A stretch of DNA of 15,284 bases from JADCCX01 sp031373545. Lineage in GTDB: Bacteria > Pseudomonadota > Alphaproteobacteria > Rhizobiales > Beijerinckiaceae. The number at the start of each line of letters is the position of its first letter. Position 1 is the stretch's first letter. Below the pieces are notes generated by a model. That model was not told the origin of the DNA. It saw only the letters and a list, made by a program, of their open reading frames with translations, and did not search any database. The DNA is taken from the NCBI GenBank assembly GCA_031373545.1, contig JANMMT010000159.1:1-15284 (forward strand), given 5' to 3'. This document shows, piece after piece, positions 13,183-15,284 of the stretch. The position numbers and the translations under genes were made by a program.

Positions 13183-15150
13183 TCAGCGCCGGTCGGGCGG
13201 CAGGGCCTCAAGCTCCAGCGCTTTCAAGGCCTCGCTGAGCGTCATCACGGTTTGCGCCTGGGAGCCGAGGCGGCGGATGGACACTGTCCCCTCCTCCCCT
13301 TCGCGCTTGCCCACAGCCATGATCACGGGAACCTTGGCGAGGGAATGCTCGCGCACCTTGTAGTTGATCTTCTCGTTGCGCAGGTCCGCGCGGGCACGCA
13401 AGCCATGGGCCAGCGCCGCCTCCGCCACCTTGTGGGCGTATTCATCCGCCTCGGAGGTGATGGTGCAGACCACGATCTGCTCAGGGGCCATCCACAGCGG
13501 AAAATGCCCCGCCGTGCTTTCAATGAGGATTCCGAGAAAGCGCTCCAGCGAGCCGCAGATGGCGCGGTGCACCATCACGGGCTGCTTTTTCTCGCCGTCC
13601 GAGCCGATGTAGAAGGCGCCGAAGCGCTCGGGCAGGTTGAAATCCACCTGCGTCGTGCCGCACTGCCAATCCCGTCCGATGGCGTCCTGCAACGTGTACT
13701 CGAACTTGGGGCCGTAGAACGTGCCCTCCCCTTCGTTGATGCCTGTCACGATGCGGCCATTGGATTCGGCCTCCATGCGGATCAGCGCCGAGCGCAGGAT
13801 CGCCTCGGCGTGGTCCCACATTGCATCGGTGCCGACGCGCTTTTCGGGCCGCGTGGCGAGCTTGACGACCACCTTCTCGAACCCGAAATCGTGATAGACC
13901 GACATCATCAGATCATTGATCTTGAGAATTTCGGCCTCCAACTGGTCTTCCATGCAGAAGATGTGCGCGTCGTCCTGCGTGAAGGCGCGCACGCGCATCA
14001 ACCCGTGCAATGCACCCGACGGCTCATAGCGGTGCACGCTGCCGAACTCCGCCAGGCGAATGGGGAGATCGCGGTAGCTTTTCAGCCCATGCTTGAAGAT
14101 CTGCACGTGCCCAGGGCAGTTCATGGGCTTGAGCGCAAACACGCGCTGATCCGCATCCTCCGTCTTTGGGTTGGTGAAGGCGTAGGCGGATTTCACCGCG
14201 AACATGTTCTCCTGGTACCAGCCCCAGTGGCCGGAGGTTTCCCACAGCGATTTATCCAGCACCTGCGGGGCCTGCACCTCGTCATAGCTGCCCGACAACC
14301 GGCGGCGCATATAGGCGATCAGTTGCTGGAACACCGTCCAGCCCTTGGCGTGCCAGAAGACGGTGCCGGGGCCTTCATCCTGAAAGTGAAACAGGTTCAT
14401 CTCGCGGCCCAGCTTGCGGTGGTCGCGCTTTTCCGCCTCCTCCAGCTGGTGCAGATGCGCGTCGAGTTCTTCTTGCGTGGCAAACGCCGTGGCGTAGATG
14501 CGGCTGAGCATGGGGTTTTTGCTGTCCCCGCGCCAATAGGCGCCCGCCACCTTCATCAGTTTGAACGCAGCGCCGATCTTGCCTGTGGAGGTCATGTGGG
14601 GGCCACGGCACAGGTCCAGCCAGCCGCCCTGGTCATACATTTTCAGATCGTCGCCGGGCGGAATGGCATCCACCAACTCGACCTTGAAGGCCTCGCCCTT
14701 GGCGCGGAAAAAATCCTTCGCCTGCTCGCGGGTCCACACCGTTTTGGTGAACGGCTTGTCGCGGCCGATGATCTCGCGCATCTTTTTCTCAATGGCGGCA
14801 AAGTCTTCAGGCGTGAACGGCGTCTCGCGAAAGAAATCGTAATAGAATCCGTCCTTGATCACCGGGCCGATGGTCACCTGCGTGCCGGGAAAAAGCTCCT
14901 GCACGGCTTCCGCCAGCACATGGGCCGCGTCATGGCGGATCAGTTCCAGACAGCGCGGATCGGTGCGGGGCAACAGTTCCAGCCTCGCATCCCGCGTGAT
15001 GGGATCAGAGAGATCATGCACGACGCCGTCCAGCGCCATGGCGACGGTGCGCTTCAGCAGCGAGGGCGAAATGCCGCCTGCAATCGCTGCACCCGTGATG
15101 CCGGATTCGTAGGGGCGCACCGCGCCATCGGGAAATGTCAGGTTGATCAT
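13183..15150 (-). CDS. thrS: Threonyl-tRNA synthetase
   Basis: ThrS charges tRNA-Thr and edits mischarged Ser-tRNA. The 655 residues are full length: N-terminal TGS domain (1-60), editing domain with HDAAH (His73, His77) and CRGPH (Cys181, His185), class II catalytic core with zinc ligands Cys345 (MNCPGH), His396 (DDAH) and His528 (MVHR), motif 3 at MVHRAICGSLERFLG, and a C-terminal anticodon-binding domain (about 550-645). Both active sites look intact. Two starts are possible: ATG 15156 (2 nt from GGAGG) and ATG 15150 (8 nt from GGAGG). The second has proper spacing and places the editing histidines at the E. coli positions, so it is preferred. The gene converges with the substrate-binding protein gene and has a hairpin-rich leader. 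Confidence 0.96.
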   Translation of the reverse strand: MINLTFPDGAVRPYESGITGAAIAGGISPSLLKRTVAMALDGVVHDLSDPITRDARLELLPRTDPRCLELIRHDAAHVLAEAVQELFPGTQVTIGPVIKDGFYYDFFRETPFTPEDFAAIEKKMREIIGRDKPFTKTVWTREQAKDFFRAKGEAFKVELVDAIPPGDDLKMYDQGGWLDLCRGPHMTSTGKIGAAFKLMKVAGAYWRGDSKNPMLSRIYATAFATQEELDAHLHQLEEAEKRDHRKLGREMNLFHFQDEGPGTVFWHAKGWTVFQQLIAYMRRRLSGSYDEVQAPQVLDKSLWETSGHWGWYQENMFAVKSAYAFTNPKTEDADQRVFALKPMNCPGHVQIFKHGLKSYRDLPIRLAEFGSVHRYEPSGALHGLMRVRAFTQDDAHIFCMEDQLEAEILKINDLMMSVYHDFGFEKVVVKLATRPEKRVGTDAMWDHAEAILRSALIRMEAESNGRIVTGINEGEGTFYGPKFEYTLQDAIGRDWQCGTTQVDFNLPERFGAFYIGSDGEKKQPVMVHRAICGSLERFLGILIESTAGHFPLWMAPEQIVVCTITSEADEYAHKVAEAALAHGLRARADLRNEKINYKVREHSLAKVPVIMAVGKREGEEGTVSIRRLGSQAQTVMTLSEALKALELEALPPDRR

Positions 15151-15170
15151 CGTCATGTCCTCCGCTCACT

Positions 15171-15232
15171 CCCGCTGACAACGCGGGTAAGCCTGCCGGG
15201 ATCATCGAGGTGACGGATGATCACTTTCCGGC
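15171..15232 (-). promoter_or_regulatory. Hairpins in the thrS leader region
   Basis: CCCGC (15171-15175) and GCGGG (15183-15187) form a short hairpin just upstream of the thrS ribosome site (15159-15163). Further out, GATCATC (15200-15206) pairs with GATGATC (15216-15222), flanked by GCCGG (15195-15199) and CCGGC (15228-15232). A leader regulating thrS is possible. No T-box features are seen, and a divergent coding region may overlap this segment. Confidence 0.3.
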
Positions 15233-15284
15233 GAAGGGGCGTCACAGGAGAAATGCGGTTCGGTCGGCACGGGCTCGACCGACG

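Noticed and set aside
13252..15213. A 653-codon open frame on the plus strand, antisense to thrS
   Set aside because: It mirrors thrS almost end to end, has no recognisable domain, and is the kind of long antisense frame that GC-rich codon bias creates. ThrS motifs on the other strand are complete.
15157..15284. T-box or attenuator controlling thrS
   Set aside because: No specifier loop, T-box sequence or terminator/antiterminator pair is visible, and T-boxes are not expected in alphaproteobacteria.
1..15284. Mobile element, CRISPR array, tRNA/rRNA or defence island
   Set aside because: I saw no transposase, integrase, terminal repeats, regularly spaced repeats, tRNA cloverleaf or known defence gene. 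Gene content and base composition are uniform across the coding regions.

Overview
The window looks like a chromosomal segment of a GC-rich alphaproteobacterium. The evidence is the gene content (a propionyl-CoA carboxylase beta subunit; glutamyl-tRNA synthetase, ComEC and LexA genes close together), strongly GC-biased codon use, and a GTTC-N7-GTTC site upstream of lexA, which is the SOS operator form known from Alphaproteobacteria. I cannot fix the genus; Hyphomicrobiales or a neighbouring order is plausible. No insertion sequence, integrase, CRISPR array, tRNA or rRNA is visible, so this appears to be ordinary core/accessory chromosome.

Layout, left to right. Positions 2-295 hold the disordered C-terminal tail of a truncated gene, closed by a strong terminator. 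A 478-bp gene-free stretch follows, with two hairpin-rich segments, and then secG (+). Convergent with secG is a secreted Spy/CpxP-like protein (-). Divergent from that is pccB (+, TTG start), whose stop codon overlaps the GTG start of a polytopic GT-C-type glycosyltransferase-like protein (+). This gene runs tail to tail into, and overlaps by 52 bp, a minus-strand series read from right to left: gltX, M19 dipeptidase, GtrB-like glycosyltransferase, gtrA. Those genes are joined by 4-bp overlaps (gltX/dipeptidase and gtrB/gtrA) or a 23-nt gap. comEC (+) diverges from gltX and abuts lexA (-) stop to stop. lexA diverges from an orphan Tat-type ABC substrate-binding protein (+), which ends at a bidirectional terminator shared with thrS (-) at the right edge.

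Functional reading. Most genes are housekeeping: protein export (secG), translation (gltX, thrS), propionate/odd-chain carbon metabolism (pccB), DNA uptake (comEC) and SOS control (lexA). The accessory theme is a likely lipid-linked sugar module: a Dpm1/GtrB-type polyprenyl-phosphate glycosyltransferase, a GtrA flippase-like protein and a polytopic GT-C candidate that could be the final transferase. It is split over two convergent transcripts that also carry unrelated metabolic genes.

I did not find a clearly novel defence or mobile system. The items most worth checking are the split glycosylation module, a structured RNA candidate upstream of secG, and the composite palindrome/SOS box between lexA and the transporter gene.
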